A DNA stretch of 7,713 nucleotides from Actinomycetota bacterium (GTDB lineage Bacteria; Actinomycetota; Actinomycetes; Nanopelagicales; Nanopelagicaceae). The DNA is taken from contig CANGVO010000042.1 of NCBI GenBank assembly GCA_947457445.1, forward strand, positions 1-7,713, read 5' to 3'. Under the pieces are notes generated by a model. It worked only from the letters and a program-made list of their open reading frames with translations. It had not been told where the DNA came from and made no database searches. Every line of letters begins with the position of its first letter. Within the stretch, counting starts at the first letter, position 1. Below, in pieces: positions 1 through 7,014 of this stretch. A program made the position numbers and the translations under genes.

Positions 1-1333
1 CTCTGATTTGCTTGGACCAGAAGTGTCTTTAATTTCTGACCCAGATATCACCGCTTCATACTCTCGCGATCAGGCGCCTTTTGCCGTAGCCGCTGCACCC
101 TTTGCGGTTTTGTTGGCCCGAAGCGCTTCTGAAATTTCCATTGCACTCAAATATGCCAACGAGCACTCCATTCCGGTCGTAACTCGTGGCGCTGGTAGCG
201 GGCTCTCTGGTGGCGCAAATTCAACAGCGGATTCACTGGTTATCTCACTTGAAAAGATGGATCAAATTCTCGAGATTGATCCAGCAAACCAAATTGCTCG
301 GGTGCAAGCGGGTGTAATTAATCTTGATCTAGACACTGCGGCAAAGGAATTTGGTTTAGCTTATTTGCCAGATCCAGCGAGCCGCGAATGGTCTTCTCTC
401 GGTGGTAACGCTGCTACAAATGCAGGAGGAATGTGTTGCGTTAAATACGGCGTAACTGGCGCGCATGTTCGTGCGATGCAGGTTGTTCTTGCAAGCGGAG
501 AAATTATTGAATTAGGCAAGGCCACAAAGAAATCGGTTTCAACTTATGATTTATTACATCTTTTTATCGGTTCTGAAGGAACGCTTGGAATAATTACAGA
601 ACTAACTCTTAATCTAGAAATTCGCCCGTCTGCGCCAGCAACTTTAATCGCTACTTTTCCCAATATCACCAAAGCTGCTGCGGCTGCGGCCGCGCTTCTG
701 CAATATCGTCCATCGATGTTAGAAATTGTTGATCAAACAACGTTAAGCGCCGTTCAATCTTGGCATCCGCTTGGTTTCGAAGTTGCAGGTTCGGTATTGC
801 TCATGCAGTTAGATGAAAACCATTCACTCTGTGAATCCGCCTTAGAAACATGTAAAGAATTTGATTTAATCGATGGCGTTTACTCAGATGATCCCGCTGA
901 TGCTGCCGATCTAATTCGAGTGCGCAAACTTGCTTATCCAGCGCTTGAAAGAATGGGTGCTACCTTGCTTGACGATGTAGCTCTTCCTATAACCAAGATT
1001 GCTGATTTTGTAGAACAAGTTGAGAAGCTGAGCAAGGAAGTAAATCTAACTATCGGAATATTCGGCCATGCAGGTGATGGAAATATGCACCCAACAATCG
1101 TTCATGATCATGGCGATCTTGCAGCGGCAGAACGCGCGCAAAGTGCATTTGGTCAGATCGTGGAAATAGCCCAATCATTAGGCGGTACAGCTAGCGGAGA
1201 ACACGGAATCGGTTCAATTAAATCAAAATTTGTCGCCGATGAGATTTCAAATACGGTTATTGAGTTACAGCGCGCAGTTAAGAAGGTATTTGACCCCCGT
1301 TCGATCCTCAATCCAGGGAAAAAAATTCCGTAA
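1..1333 (+). CDS. FAD-linked oxidase, GlcD / D-lactate dehydrogenase family (5' end cut by window)
   Basis: This is a flavoprotein that oxidises a 2-hydroxy acid such as glycolate or D-lactate to the 2-oxo acid; the exact substrate and electron acceptor cannot be read from the sequence. The frame is open to the left edge, and the TTG at 8 is not a convincing start: the preceding codons (Ser-Asp) fit the usual N-terminus of the family, so probably only a short N-terminal stretch is missing. Counting from that TTG, the PCMH-type FAD-binding domain spans about residues 25-210, with the pyrophosphate loop RGAGSGLSGG (60-69), a Gly/Asn-rich segment LGGNAATNAGG (131-141) and GSEGTLGIITELTL (188-201). 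The FAD-oxidase C-terminal domain follows, with the paired-histidine motif GHAGDGNMHP (353-362), EHGIG (398-402) and the closing DPRSILNPGKK. No transmembrane segment or Fe-S cysteine cluster is visible. In E. coli GlcD works with GlcE and GlcF; neither is in the window, so it may act as a single-subunit enzyme. The family call is firm; glcD versus dld is open. Confidence 0.93.
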   Translation, partial: SDLLGPEVSLISDPDITASYSRDQAPFAVAAAPFAVLLARSASEISIALKYANEHSIPVVTRGAGSGLSGGANSTADSLVISLEKMDQILEIDPANQIARVQAGVINLDLDTAAKEFGLAYLPDPASREWSSLGGNAATNAGGMCCVKYGVTGAHVRAMQVVLASGEIIELGKATKKSVSTYDLLHLFIGSEGTLGIITELTLNLEIRPSAPATLIATFPNITKAAAAAAALLQYRPSMLEIVDQTTLSAVQSWHPLGFEVAGSVLLMQLDENHSLCESALETCKEFDLIDGVYSDDPADAADLIRVRKLAYPALERMGATLLDDVALPITKIADFVEQVEKLSKEVNLTIGIFGHAGDGNMHPTIVHDHGDLAAAERAQSAFGQIVEIAQSLGGTASGEHGIGSIKSKFVADEISNTVIELQRAVKKVFDPRSILNPGKKIP

Positions 1334-1376
1334 TATAACCCCCAAATTTCATACTAATTTAGGCGGTTTGCAGTCT

Positions 1377-1392
1377 TAATAATAAAAATCTG
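1377..1392 (+). promoter_or_regulatory. candidate -10 region and leaderless start for the small ORF
   Basis: The 59-base gap after the oxidase stop is AT-rich just before the small ORF. TAATAA occurs at 1377-1382 and again, overlapping, at 1380-1385; the second copy ends 7 bases before the ATG at 1393. No Shine-Dalgarno sequence precedes that ATG. A -10 box placed directly before a start codon is the arrangement of leaderless mRNAs, which are common in Actinobacteria. No clear -35 element is seen, and AT-rich spacer sequence gives such matches easily, so this is only a suggestion. Confidence 0.22.
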
Positions 1393-1569
1393 ATGCAAGA
1401 TACATACATGGGCATCGAAGATATCGAAATTCCAGAGGTACCGATTCCTGCACGCATCCTTGCTGAAAAGCGCGCTGAAATACGTCGCGCCAAGCGCGCA
1501 GCAGAGCGAAAGCAAAACTCTAAGTCGCGACGTGGAATCTCTAGAAGTTCAGTTAAAAAAGCTAGCTAA
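1393..1569 (+). CDS. small, highly basic hypothetical protein (58 aa)
   Basis: I do not recognise this protein. It starts with ATG at 1393, or with a second in-frame ATG at 1408 (53 aa); an in-frame TAG at 1360-1362 blocks any longer version, and it stops with TAA at 1567. Residues 1-20 are acidic and proline-containing (MGIEDIEIPEVPIPA within it). From residue 21 on it is a Lys/Arg/Ala-rich helix-prone stretch (RAEIRRAKRAAERK) with a Ser/Arg/Lys tail (RRGISRSSVKKAS): 15 basic residues in the last 38. That composition fits binding to nucleic acid, the ribosome or an acidic partner, but this is inference. No signal peptide, membrane segment or cysteine is present. Codon choice (many GCG, CGC, AAG) resembles the neighbours. 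It follows the oxidase by 59 bases and converges with clpC, with one base between the two stop codons. It could be a chance ORF, but the polar layout (acidic N-terminus, basic C-terminus) and its filling of nearly all of the gap favour a real gene. Confidence 0.55.
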   Translation: MQDTYMGIEDIEIPEVPIPARILAEKRAEIRRAKRAAERKQNSKSRRGISRSSVKKAS

Positions 1570-1584
1570 ATTACTTAGTAGCTT
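1555..1584 (-). terminator. weak candidate intrinsic terminator for clpC
   Basis: Read in the clpC direction, an AAGCTA arm (1584-1579) can pair with TAGCTT (1564-1559) across a 14-base loop, and the second arm runs into a tract of six T (1560-1555). The stem is only 6 bp, extendable to 8 with a wobble, and is AT-rich, so its strength is doubtful. It would overlap the last codons of clpC on one side and the coding 3' end of the small + strand ORF on the other, because there is no other space between the two genes. The opposite orientation lacks a T tract. Confidence 0.25.
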
Positions 1585-4069
1585 CTGCTAAATCTTCTGG
1601 TGAATCAGGCAGTGTTGCTTTCGCAGCTCCGGCAAATGTGAACTTCGCTTCCGCTGCTTCACCTTCAACATCAACAACGATAATTTCTCCGGCTTTTAAT
1701 TCACCGAAGAGAATTCGCTCTGATAGAGAATCTTCGATCTCACGCTGGATAACGCGACGCAATGGACGCGCGCCAAGAAGCGGATCGTAACCGCGAGCAG
1801 CAAGAAGGTCCTTGGCTGCTTGGGTTAGTTCGATGCCCATGTCTTTCGCCTTCAAGCGATCATCTAAGTTAGCGATCATTAGATCCACGATCTGAATAAT
1901 CTGATCCTTAGTTAACTGGTGGAAGACGATTACATCGTCGATACGGTTAAGAAATTCTGGGCGGAAATGGTTCTTAAGTTCGTCTTGAACCTTTCCCTTC
2001 ATGCGATCGTAATTCGTTAGATCATCATCAATGTTGGCAAAGCCAAGGCCAAGGCTCTTTGAAATATCGCGAGTACCGAGGTTTGTAGTCATGATGATTA
2101 CAGTGTTCTTGAAATCGACAGTACGGCCTTGTGAATCTGTGAGGCGACCATCTTCGAGAACTTGTAGCAGTGAGTTAAAGATATCTGGGTGTGCCTTTTC
2201 GATCTCATCAAAGAGAACGACTGAGAATGGGCGACGGCGAACCTTTTCAGTTAACTGTCCACCTTCGTCATAACCAACATACCCTGGAGGGGCGCCGAAG
2301 AGACGTGAGGCTGTGTGGCGTTCTGAATATTCAGACATATCAAGCTGGATAAGGGCGGTCTCATCACCAAATAAGAATGATGCAAGTGTGCGAGAAAGTT
2401 CTGTCTTACCAACGCCCGATGGACCTGCGAAGATAAATGAACCGCCGGGACGCTTTGGATCTTTAAGTCCAGCGCGGGTGCGACGGATCGCTTGAGAAAG
2501 CGCCTTGATCGCTTGATCTTGACCGATAACACGGCGATGAAGTTCATCTTCCATGCGAAGCAAACGAGCAGTTTCTTCCTCAGTTAACTTAAATACTGGG
2601 ATTCCTGTTGAAGCTGAAAGAACTTGAGCAATGAGTTCTTCATCAACTTCGGTGACCTTATCTAGATCAGTTGCTTTCCAATTCTTTTCAGCCTCTGCCT
2701 TTTCAGCGATGAGAGTCTTTTCCTTATCGCGAAGTGCAGCTGCGCCTTCGAAATCTTGGCCATCGATTGCAGATTCTTTCGCCTTACGCGCTTCGGCAAT
2801 CTTGTCATCAAATTCGCGAAGTTCGGCAGGTGCTGTCATTCGCTTAATGCGAAGACGTGAACCAGCTTCATCAATTAGATCGATAGCTTTATCTGGCAAG
2901 AAGCGATCTGAAATGTAGCGATCTGCCATATTTGCCGCAGCAGCAAGAGCGCCATCGGTAATCGAAACGCGGTGATGTGTTTCGTAGCGATCGCGCAGAC
3001 CTTTAAGAATTTCGATGGTGTGAGCAACTGACGGCTCTTTTACCTGAATAGGTTGGAAGCGACGTTCCAAAGCAGCATCTTTTTCAACATGCTTGCGATA
3101 TTCATCAAGAGTTGTTGCACCAATTGTCTGAAGCTCACCGCGCGCAAGCATTGGCTTAAGAATGCTTGCTGCATCGATTGCGCCTTCTGCGGCACCGGCT
3201 CCTACAAGTGTATGAATTTCATCAATAAACAAAATGATATCGCCGCGAGTTTTGATCTCTTTCAAGACCTTCTTCAAGCGTTCTTCGAAATCACCACGGT
3301 AGCGACTTCCGGCAACGAGTGCGCCGAGGTCCAGCGAATAAAGCTGCTTATCTTTAAGAGTTTCAGGGACATCGTTTTTGTAAATTGCTTGTGCCAAACC
3401 TTCAACAACAGCAGTTTTACCAACACCTGGTTCTCCGATTAGCACTGGGTTATTTTTTGTACGACGTGAAAGAACTTGCATAACGCGTTCAATTTCAGTT
3501 TCGCGTCCGATTACTGGATCAAGTTTTCCTTCGCGCGCAGCTTGTGTCAGATTGCGACCAAATTGATCTAGAACGAGAGATGTAGATGGGGTGCCTTCTG
3601 CTGGACCGCTATTTGTTGCAGCTTCTTTTCCTTGGTATCCGGAGAGAAGTTGAATAACTTGTTGACGAACACGATTTAGATCTGCTCCCAGCTTTACGAG
3701 AACTTGTGCAGCAACTCCTTCGCCTTCGCGGATCAATCCGAGCAAAATATGTTCTGTGCCGATGTAATTGTGGCCAAGTTGCAACGCTTCGCGAAGTGAA
3801 AGTTCAAGAACTTTCTTGGCGCGTGGAGTAAATGGAATATGACCGCTTGGTGCTTGTTGACCTTGGCCGATGATTTCTTCAACCTGAGCGCGAACACCTT
3901 CTAAGGAAATTCCAAGCGCTTCGAGACCTTTGGCGGCAACGCCTTCACCTTCATGGATGAGTCCAAGGAGTATGTGTTCTGTGCCGATGTAATTGTGATT
4001 GAGCATGCGTGCTTCTTCTTGAGCCAATACAACTACTCGTCGGGCTCGATCGGTAAAGCGCTCAAACAT
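1571..4069 (-). CDS. clpC: ATP-dependent Clp protease ATP-binding subunit ClpC
   Basis: ClpC is a cytoplasmic Hsp100/AAA+ hexamer that unfolds proteins and feeds them to the ClpP protease. The 832-aa length is close to mycobacterial ClpC1. In order: two Clp-N repeats (about 3-66 and 78-143, both with [13 protein letters not shown]); AAA+ domain 1 with Walker A GEPGVGKT (212-219), Walker B ILFIDE (279-284) and arginine finger ERRF (335-338); a short middle domain with a UVR-like coiled coil (about 416-460), which separates ClpC from ClpB; AAA+ domain 2 with Walker A GPSGVGKT (549-556), Walker B VVLFDE (617-622), FLNRIDD (706-712) and sensor-2 GARPLRR (766-772). The ClpP-docking loop LGLGF (673-677) is present, so a working ClpCP pair is expected, although clpP is not in the window. 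The start is well fixed: an in-frame TAG lies one codon upstream, and GAGGAG sits 7 bases before the ATG. All catalytic motifs are intact. Its 147-base leader suggests separate control from argA. Confidence 0.98.
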   Translation of the reverse strand: MFERFTDRARRVVVLAQEEARMLNHNYIGTEHILLGLIHEGEGVAAKGLEALGISLEGVRAQVEEIIGQGQQAPSGHIPFTPRAKKVLELSLREALQLGHNYIGTEHILLGLIREGEGVAAQVLVKLGADLNRVRQQVIQLLSGYQGKEAATNSGPAEGTPSTSLVLDQFGRNLTQAAREGKLDPVIGRETEIERVMQVLSRRTKNNPVLIGEPGVGKTAVVEGLAQAIYKNDVPETLKDKQLYSLDLGALVAGSRYRGDFEERLKKVLKEIKTRGDIILFIDEIHTLVGAGAAEGAIDAASILKPMLARGELQTIGATTLDEYRKHVEKDAALERRFQPIQVKEPSVAHTIEILKGLRDRYETHHRVSITDGALAAAANMADRYISDRFLPDKAIDLIDEAGSRLRIKRMTAPAELREFDDKIAEARKAKESAIDGQDFEGAAALRDKEKTLIAEKAEAEKNWKATDLDKVTEVDEELIAQVLSASTGIPVFKLTEEETARLLRMEDELHRRVIGQDQAIKALSQAIRRTRAGLKDPKRPGGSFIFAGPSGVGKTELSRTLASFLFGDETALIQLDMSEYSERHTASRLFGAPPGYVGYDEGGQLTEKVRRRPFSVVLFDEIEKAHPDIFNSLLQVLEDGRLTDSQGRTVDFKNTVIIMTTNLGTRDISKSLGLGFANIDDDLTNYDRMKGKVQDELKNHFRPEFLNRIDDVIVFHQLTKDQIIQIVDLMIANLDDRLKAKDMGIELTQAAKDLLAARGYDPLLGARPLRRVIQREIEDSLSERILFGELKAGEIIVVDVEGEAAEAKFTFAGAAKATLPDSPEDLAEATK
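3750..3997 (-). repeat. internal direct repeat encoding the two Clp-N motifs
   Basis: A 23-base stretch occurs identically at 3750-3772 and 3975-3997, offset by 225 bases (75 codons, in frame). It encodes the shared HNYIGTEH part of the two N-terminal ClpC repeats. It reflects the known duplicated Clp-N domain rather than a mobile or regulatory repeat; the flanking bases, which encode similar residues, have diverged in synonymous positions. Confidence 0.85.
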
Positions 4070-4076
4070 CGGCTAT

Positions 4077-4082
4077 CTCCTC
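4077..4082 (-). promoter_or_regulatory. ribosome binding site of clpC
   Basis: On the - strand GAGGAG lies 7 bases before the clpC ATG. It is the strongest Shine-Dalgarno match in the window and, with the in-frame stop just upstream of the ATG, settles the clpC start. Confidence 0.85.
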
Positions 4083-4107
4083 TTATTCGCATCTCGTGCG
4101 GTCTTAT

Positions 4108-4130
4108 CTTCGGTAAGCCTATAACCGAAG
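4108..4130 (-). promoter_or_regulatory. inverted repeat in clpC leader, possible operator
   Basis: Perfect 7-base arms CTTCGGT and ACCGAAG are separated by 9 bases, centred about 50 bases before the clpC start. A short direct repeat (GCCTTC twice, 9-base period, 4127-4141) overlaps the distal arm. The outline resembles the HspR operator HAIR (CTTGAGT, N7, ACTCAAG), which controls heat-shock genes in Actinobacteria, but the inner bases and spacing differ. It does not match the ClgR pattern (CGC, 5 bases, GCG) known from clp genes. It could be a repressor or activator site, or an mRNA hairpin in the 5' UTR. No T tract follows, so it is not a terminator. The repeat is seen directly; its role is inferred. 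Confidence 0.5.
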
Positions 4131-4161
4131 GCCGTGAAGGCGCGAGGTGATTGGCTAATGG

Positions 4162-4195
4162 ACTGTAGAACCCCAGATTTAGGGGCAATATTCCC
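4162..4195 (-). promoter_or_regulatory. candidate clpC promoter (SigH/SigE-like)
   Basis: Reading toward clpC, GGGAATA (4195-4189) is followed after 16 bases by GGTT (4172-4169). This fits the actinobacterial extracytoplasmic/heat-oxidative sigma pattern (GGAAYA, about 16-18 bases, SGTT), and clpC genes are SigH targets in Corynebacterium. It would give a 5' UTR of roughly 90 bases that carries the inverted repeat at 4108-4130. An overlapping weak housekeeping-type match, TTGCCC (4188-4183) with TACAGT (4167-4162), has only a 15-base spacer. Neither is proven, and short motifs like these occur by chance. Confidence 0.35.
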
Positions 4196-4216
4196 GAGAA
4201 AATCTAGCGGTAGGGC

Positions 4217-4711
4217 TTAAAGGCTCAGCAGCATCCGTGTATTGCCGAGGGTGTTGGGCTTGGCCGCTTCTAGATCCAAGAACTCGGCAACACCGGCATC
4301 GTAGGAACGCAGTAGCTCTTGGTAAACATCTGGAGCAACAGGAGTGCCTTCAATTTCGACAAAACCATGACGTCCAAAAAATTCTGTTTGAAATGTTAAA
4401 CAAAAGATTCGCGCAACGCCAACTTCACGGGCGCGTTCGATAATTCGTTGCAAAATCTGATGACCAATACCTTGCTTGTGAAAACTCTTTTCGACTGCAA
4501 CGGTACGAACTTCGGCGAGGTCATCCCACAAAACGTGAAGTGCGCCGCAACCAACAACTTTTCCATCAATTTCGGCAACGGTAAATTCTTGAACGCTTTC
4601 ATACAAAGTTACCGTCTCTTTGGTCAGCATCTTTCCAGGTGCTGCATAAGAATCAACAAGTTTACGGATTGCTTTTACATCACTAGTACGGGCCGGACGA
4701 ATAACGATCAT
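4217..4711 (-). CDS. argA: amino-acid N-acetyltransferase (short actinobacterial N-acetylglutamate synthase)
   Basis: This enzyme transfers acetyl from acetyl-CoA to L-glutamate, the first step of arginine synthesis. It is a single GNAT domain of 164 aa without the amino-acid-kinase domain of E. coli ArgA, and closely resembles the short mycobacterial enzyme (Rv2747) as I remember it. Shared landmarks are IRPARTSDVKAIRKLVDSYA near the start, LYESVQEF (36-43), KVVGCGALHVLW (51-62), EVRTVAV (67-73, core strand), the acetyl-CoA pyrophosphate loop HKQGIGHQIL (78-87), FFGRHGF (111-117), EIEGTPV (119-125) and the C-terminal KPNTLGNTRML. Its ATG lies 2 bases after the lysS stop with no clear Shine-Dalgarno, so translation is probably coupled to lysS. 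In bacteria with a bifunctional ArgJ this enzyme has a top-up role; argJ is not in view. The short mycobacterial enzyme has been reported to accept glutamine as well. Another GNAT activity is possible but less likely given the end-to-end likeness. Confidence 0.92.
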   Translation of the reverse strand: MIVIRPARTSDVKAIRKLVDSYAAPGKMLTKETVTLYESVQEFTVAEIDGKVVGCGALHVLWDDLAEVRTVAVEKSFHKQGIGHQILQRIIERAREVGVARIFCLTFQTEFFGRHGFVEIEGTPVAPDVYQELLRSYDAGVAEFLDLEAAKPNTLGNTRMLLSL

Positions 4712-4713
4712 GT

Positions 4714-6228
4714 TTATTCGATTTCAGGTTTGACCAGTGGGAACAAAATTGTTTCGCGGATACCTAGACCTGTAAGCGCCATAAGCAAACGATCAACGCC
4801 CATTCCCATTCCACCTGTTGGTGGCATCGCAAATTCCATAGCACGCAAGAAATCTTCATCTACTTGCATCGCCTCAAGATCGCCCTTGGATCCAAGAGTG
4901 GCTTGTTCGATTAAACGATCACGCTGAACAACCGGATCAATTAATTCGGAGTACCCGGTTGCTAATTCAAAACCATCAACATACAAATCCCATTTTTCGG
5001 CTACGCCAGGTAATTCACGGTGTGCACGTACTAGCGGCGATGTATCAACCGGGAAACCCATCACAAAAGTAGGCTCAATTAATTGATCTTTTGCAACATG
5101 TTCGAAAATTTCTTCGGCAAGTTTTCCGGTAATCCACTTTGGATCAACCTTCATGCCTAACTTTGTGGCTATTTTCTTGAGGTCATCAATCGGCGTTAGT
5201 GCGGTTACGGTCTCTCCCACACCTTGTGAAATGGCTTCATATAACGAAATCTCTTTCCACTTACCGCCCAGATCTGCTTGGCGACCATCGTGATGTGTAA
5301 CGACATGTGAACCAGCGATCGCCATTGCCGCGTTCTGAACAAGTGAACGAGTTAAATCTGCAATCGAGCGCCAATCACCATATGCCTGATAACTCTCGAT
5401 CATTGCAAACTCAGGTGAATGTGAAGAATCAGCGCCTTCATTTCGGAAGTTGCGATTAATTTCAAATACACGTTCGATGCCACCGACAACACAACGCTTT
5501 AAGAAAAGTTCGGGGGCGATGCGAAGAAATAGATCCATATCGTAGGCATTACTAAATGATTTAAATGGACGAGCCGCAGCGCCACCATGCATAACTTGTA
5601 ACATCGGTGTTTCAACTTCAATAAAGTTTTCTGCGCTAAATGTCTCGCGCAGTGATTTCATTACGGCAGGGCGTAAGCGCGCATTTGAACGCGCTTCCGG
5701 GCGAACGATCAAATCCACATAACGCATGCGAACGCGAGTTTCCTCGGACATTGGCTTGTGATCATTTGGCAGTGGGCGAAGTGATTTAGCAGCCATTGCA
5801 TAACTATTCGCCAAAATAGATAGCTCTCCTCGTTTGGAGGTAATAATCTCGCCGGTGACACTAACAATGTCGCCTAAATCAATATCACTTTTCCATGAAT
5901 CAAGGGTTTCTTGCCCAACTTTGTCGAGTGAGAGCATCGCTTGTAATTCCGTGCCATCACCTTCACGCAAAGTTGCAAAACATAACTTTCCTGTATCGCG
6001 TTTAAAGATAACCCGGCCTGTGAGACTTTGAATATCACCTGTAGCGGTATCAGTTTCGAGTGAGGCGTATTTTGCGCGAATTTCTGAAAGAGATGCAGTG
6101 CGAGCGACAGCAACCGGATAAGGCTCGATTCCGCGCTCAATTAGTCCGGCACGCTTTTCGCGGCGGATACGTAACTGTTCGGGAAGGTCGTCTTCAATGG
6201 ATGAAGCGGGCGGCTGCTCGTTGCTCAT
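4714..6228 (-). CDS. lysS: lysyl-tRNA synthetase, class II
   Basis: The enzyme charges tRNA-Lys with lysine using ATP, in the cytoplasm, as a homodimer. At 504 aa it has the normal length for bacterial LysRS. An N-terminal OB-fold anticodon-binding domain (about 68-145) precedes the class II core: motif 1 around 187-210 (RPAVMKSLRETFSAENFIEV), GGAAARPF (215-222), RIAPELFLKRCVVGG (236-250), motif 2 with FEINRNFRNEG (255-265) and HSPEF (270-274), GYSELIDP (425-432), and motif 3 GMGMGVDRLLMALTG (473-487) with RETILFP (491-497). It lacks the extra N-terminal membrane domain of mycobacterial LysX. The start is fixed: an in-frame TAG lies 5 codons upstream and no other usual start codon comes between. 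The only Shine-Dalgarno candidate, AGGTAG (6246-6241), is a rather long 12 bases from the ATG. It sits 19 bases after coaX and 2 before argA. Confidence 0.97.
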   Translation of the reverse strand: MSNEQPPASSIEDDLPEQLRIRREKRAGLIERGIEPYPVAVARTASLSEIRAKYASLETDTATGDIQSLTGRVIFKRDTGKLCFATLREGDGTELQAMLSLDKVGQETLDSWKSDIDLGDIVSVTGEIITSKRGELSILANSYAMAAKSLRPLPNDHKPMSEETRVRMRYVDLIVRPEARSNARLRPAVMKSLRETFSAENFIEVETPMLQVMHGGAAARPFKSFSNAYDMDLFLRIAPELFLKRCVVGGIERVFEINRNFRNEGADSSHSPEFAMIESYQAYGDWRSIADLTRSLVQNAAMAIAGSHVVTHHDGRQADLGGKWKEISLYEAISQGVGETVTALTPIDDLKKIATKLGMKVDPKWITGKLAEEIFEHVAKDQLIEPTFVMGFPVDTSPLVRAHRELPGVAEKWDLYVDGFELATGYSELIDPVVQRDRLIEQATLGSKGDLEAMQVDEDFLRAMEFAMPPTGGMGMGVDRLLMALTGLGIRETILFPLVKPEIE

Positions 6229-6247
6229 AATGGCATGAGTCTACCTA

Positions 6248-7012
6248 TTAGATATTTCGCTCGTGGATAAGGCGCAGTCCAATCAGCGTGAGATCAGGCT
6301 CATGCTCATCAATTGTTTCTGCCACGCCAATAATTAGTGGCGCAAGTCCACCTGTTGCAATAACAGTTGGAGCGCCTTCGTAACTTTGCGCTAATTCAGC
6401 CACGATGCGATCTACCAAACCATCGACTTGTCCAGCAAAACCAAAGATTGTTCCCGACTGTAGAGCTTCTACAGTGTTCTTTCCGATCACACTTTTTGGT
6501 CGAATTAATTCAACTTTGCGAAGTTGGGCCGCGCGTGCTGCCAGAGCATCAACAGAAATTTCAATTCCCGGCGCAAGTGCTCCACCCAAGAACTCTCCCT
6601 TTGGAGAGACCACATCAAGATTTGTGGAAGTTCCAAAATCTACAACAATCGCTGGACCGCCATATAAAGTGTGTGCAGCTAATGTGTTAACAATTCGATC
6701 TGCGCCAATTTCCTTTGGATTATCAACTAGAAGAGGAACGCCTGTTTTTATTCCAGGTTCGACAATCGTGGTTGGGATTTTTGAAAAATATGTTGCGATC
6801 ATAGTTCGTAGTTCGCGCAGCGTTGCTGGGACTGTTGAACATATCGAAAGCCCGGTTACTTCATAACCGGCAACCAACGCGTGATATTGCAACCAAAGCT
6901 CATCTGCTGTTGTTCGCGGGTCGGTCTTAACTCGCCAAGAACGTATTAACTCATCACCTTCAAAAATACCTAGAACTGTATTGGTATTACCCACATCGAT
7001 AGTCAGCAACAT
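6248..7012 (-). CDS. coaX: type III pantothenate kinase
   Basis: CoaX phosphorylates pantothenate, the first step of coenzyme A synthesis. The 254-aa protein has the features of the type III (ASKHA-fold) family: the N-terminal phosphate loop IDVGNTNTVLGIF (5-17), the GADRIVN motif with the catalytic Asp105 (103-109), the second phosphate loop VVDFGTSTNLDVV (123-135), GGALAPGIEIS (143-153) and the C-terminal ATGGLAPLI (219-227) and GLRLIHERN (245-253). This type typically needs a monovalent cation and is not feedback-inhibited by CoA. The ATG is 2 bases after the nadC stop, with GGAG 5 bases before it. The gene ends in tandem in-frame stops (TAA then TAG). Pairing nadC with coaX places two cofactor pathways in one transcript, as in several Actinobacteria. 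Nothing is missing from the active site. Confidence 0.97.
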   Translation of the reverse strand: MLLTIDVGNTNTVLGIFEGDELIRSWRVKTDPRTTADELWLQYHALVAGYEVTGLSICSTVPATLRELRTMIATYFSKIPTTIVEPGIKTGVPLLVDNPKEIGADRIVNTLAAHTLYGGPAIVVDFGTSTNLDVVSPKGEFLGGALAPGIEISVDALAARAAQLRKVELIRPKSVIGKNTVEALQSGTIFGFAGQVDGLVDRIVAELAQSYEGAPTVIATGGLAPLIIGVAETIDEHEPDLTLIGLRLIHERNI

Positions 7013-7014
7013 AA

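Noticed and set aside
1560..1567. 8-base palindrome AGCTAGCT as a regulatory site
   Set aside because: It is short, has no loop to form a hairpin by itself, and lies in the coding end of the small ORF; expected by chance.
2251..2547. 98-codon - strand ORF in another frame of clpC
   Set aside because: It overlaps the AAA+ domain 2 coding sequence out of frame; its residues are frame-shifted products of conserved motifs. clpC itself has no frameshift.
2031..3442. Several + strand ORFs of 60-129 codons inside clpC
   Set aside because: They lie fully antisense to conserved clpC codons, show no recognisable motif or ribosome site, and have the composition of shadow frames.
4084..4104. ClgR box in the clpC leader
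   Set aside because: CGC and GCG half-sites are present but 7 bases apart rather than 5, and the surrounding bases do not fit.
3953..4150. + strand ORF running from clpC into its leader
   Set aside because: Most of it is antisense to the clpC N-terminus; the remainder covers the inverted repeat and shows no protein family signal.
4171..4185. CCCC and GGGG arms after argA as a terminator
   Set aside because: The stem is only 4 bp and is not followed by a T tract, so it is unlikely to stop transcription between argA and clpC.
6367..6866. Two + strand ORFs of 107 and 153 codons inside coaX
   Set aside because: Antisense to intact coaX with all catalytic motifs, so they are shadow frames.
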